DNA of 5,486 bases from Planctomycetota bacterium (GTDB taxonomy: Bacteria; Planctomycetota; Phycisphaerae; Sedimentisphaerales; Anaerohalosphaeraceae). This document shows, piece by piece, positions 5,299 through 5,486 of the stretch. Within the stretch, counting starts at the first letter, position 1, and every line of letters begins with the position of its first letter. The DNA is taken from NCBI GenBank assembly GCA_021160785.1, contig JAGHBX010000045.1:1-5486 (forward strand), read 5' to 3'. Below the pieces are notes generated by a model. The model worked only from the letters and a program-made list of their open reading frames with translations. It was not told where the DNA came from and ran no database searches. Made by a program: the position numbers and the translations under genes.

Positions 5299-5486
5299 AT
5301 GGTTGCCGATGGAAAGGAGCTTGACCCCAGGTGGGCATGGGCGCGGTATCAACCCGATGCCGGGCGCCCCTGGAATCTTGCGCTTGCCGGGCACCTGTAT
5401 CGGCGCGCCGCCTTCGGCGCCGACTGGGGTCAACTCCAGAGAGCCCTGACCGACGGGCCGCAGAAGACCATCGACAGGTTATTGCA
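5299..5486 (+). CDS. DUF1800 family protein, N-terminal fragment cut by the window edge
   Basis: The frame from the ATG at 5299 stays open for 62 codons to the window end. AAAGGA at 5285-5290 lies 8 nt upstream and supports this start. The translation contains WNLALAGHLYRRAAFG at about residues 25-40, followed by a helix and KTIDRLL near the end. This matches the hallmark beginning of DUF1800 proteins ('W....aahLlrRaaFG.....l......G....vd.Ll'). The full family is usually about 450-600 residues, so most of the gene lies outside. No signal peptide is seen at this start. In planctomycetes DUF1800 genes commonly sit next to a Tat-exported DUF1501 gene; one may follow beyond the edge. The biochemical role of the family is not established. 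Confidence 0.85.
   Translation, partial: MVADGKELDPRWAWARYQPDAGRPWNLALAGHLYRRAAFGADWGQLQRALTDGPQKTIDRLL

Noticed and set aside
5321..5433. Exact 10-bp inverted repeat TTGACCCCAG / CTGGGGTCAA (5321-5330, 5424-5433)
   Set aside because: It lies within the coding start of the DUF1800 gene with over 90 bp between the arms; one such match within about 100 bp is not unexpected by chance in a window this size.

Overview
The window looks like chromosomal DNA of a planctomycete, most probably of the Phycisphaerae/Sedimentisphaerales type. This is an inference from three things: a Tat-exported xylose-isomerase-like TIM-barrel protein, the start of a DUF1800 gene (a family abundant in planctomycetes), and an intergenic island of 'ACGAAACAAACCCAATTT' and short heptamer repeats of a style I associate with that group. 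No RNA gene, CRISPR array, transposase or origin is visible.

Layout. Positions 1-392 hold no convincing gene. They carry two degenerate heptamer tandem arrays, four copies of a ~21-bp interspersed repeat, a REP-like hairpin and small hairpins downstream of the first gene. Positions 393-1331 (minus strand) encode a Tat-signal sugar isomerase/epimerase-like protein. Positions 1332-1502 are a divergent intergenic region with a good minus-strand promoter candidate, a -10 box for the plus strand and two dyad-symmetric elements.

From 1503 to the window end all genes are on the plus strand and closely spaced: an ABC ATPase (1503-2513); a six-helix ABC-2 permease overlapping it by 17 bp (2497-3408); a 586-residue secreted protein of unknown function, possibly DUF3352-like and built from two similar halves (3473-5233); and the beginning of a DUF1800 protein (5299 to the edge). 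Gaps of 64 and 65 bp separate the last three genes.

The ATPase and permease almost certainly form one ABC-2-type transporter. The secreted protein and the DUF1800 protein may belong to the same transcription unit, which would couple a membrane transporter to extracytoplasmic proteins. That functional link is inferred only from gene order. The candidates most worth a second look are the repeat island, the four-gene cluster with its internally duplicated secreted protein, and the almost leaderless start of the ATPase gene.
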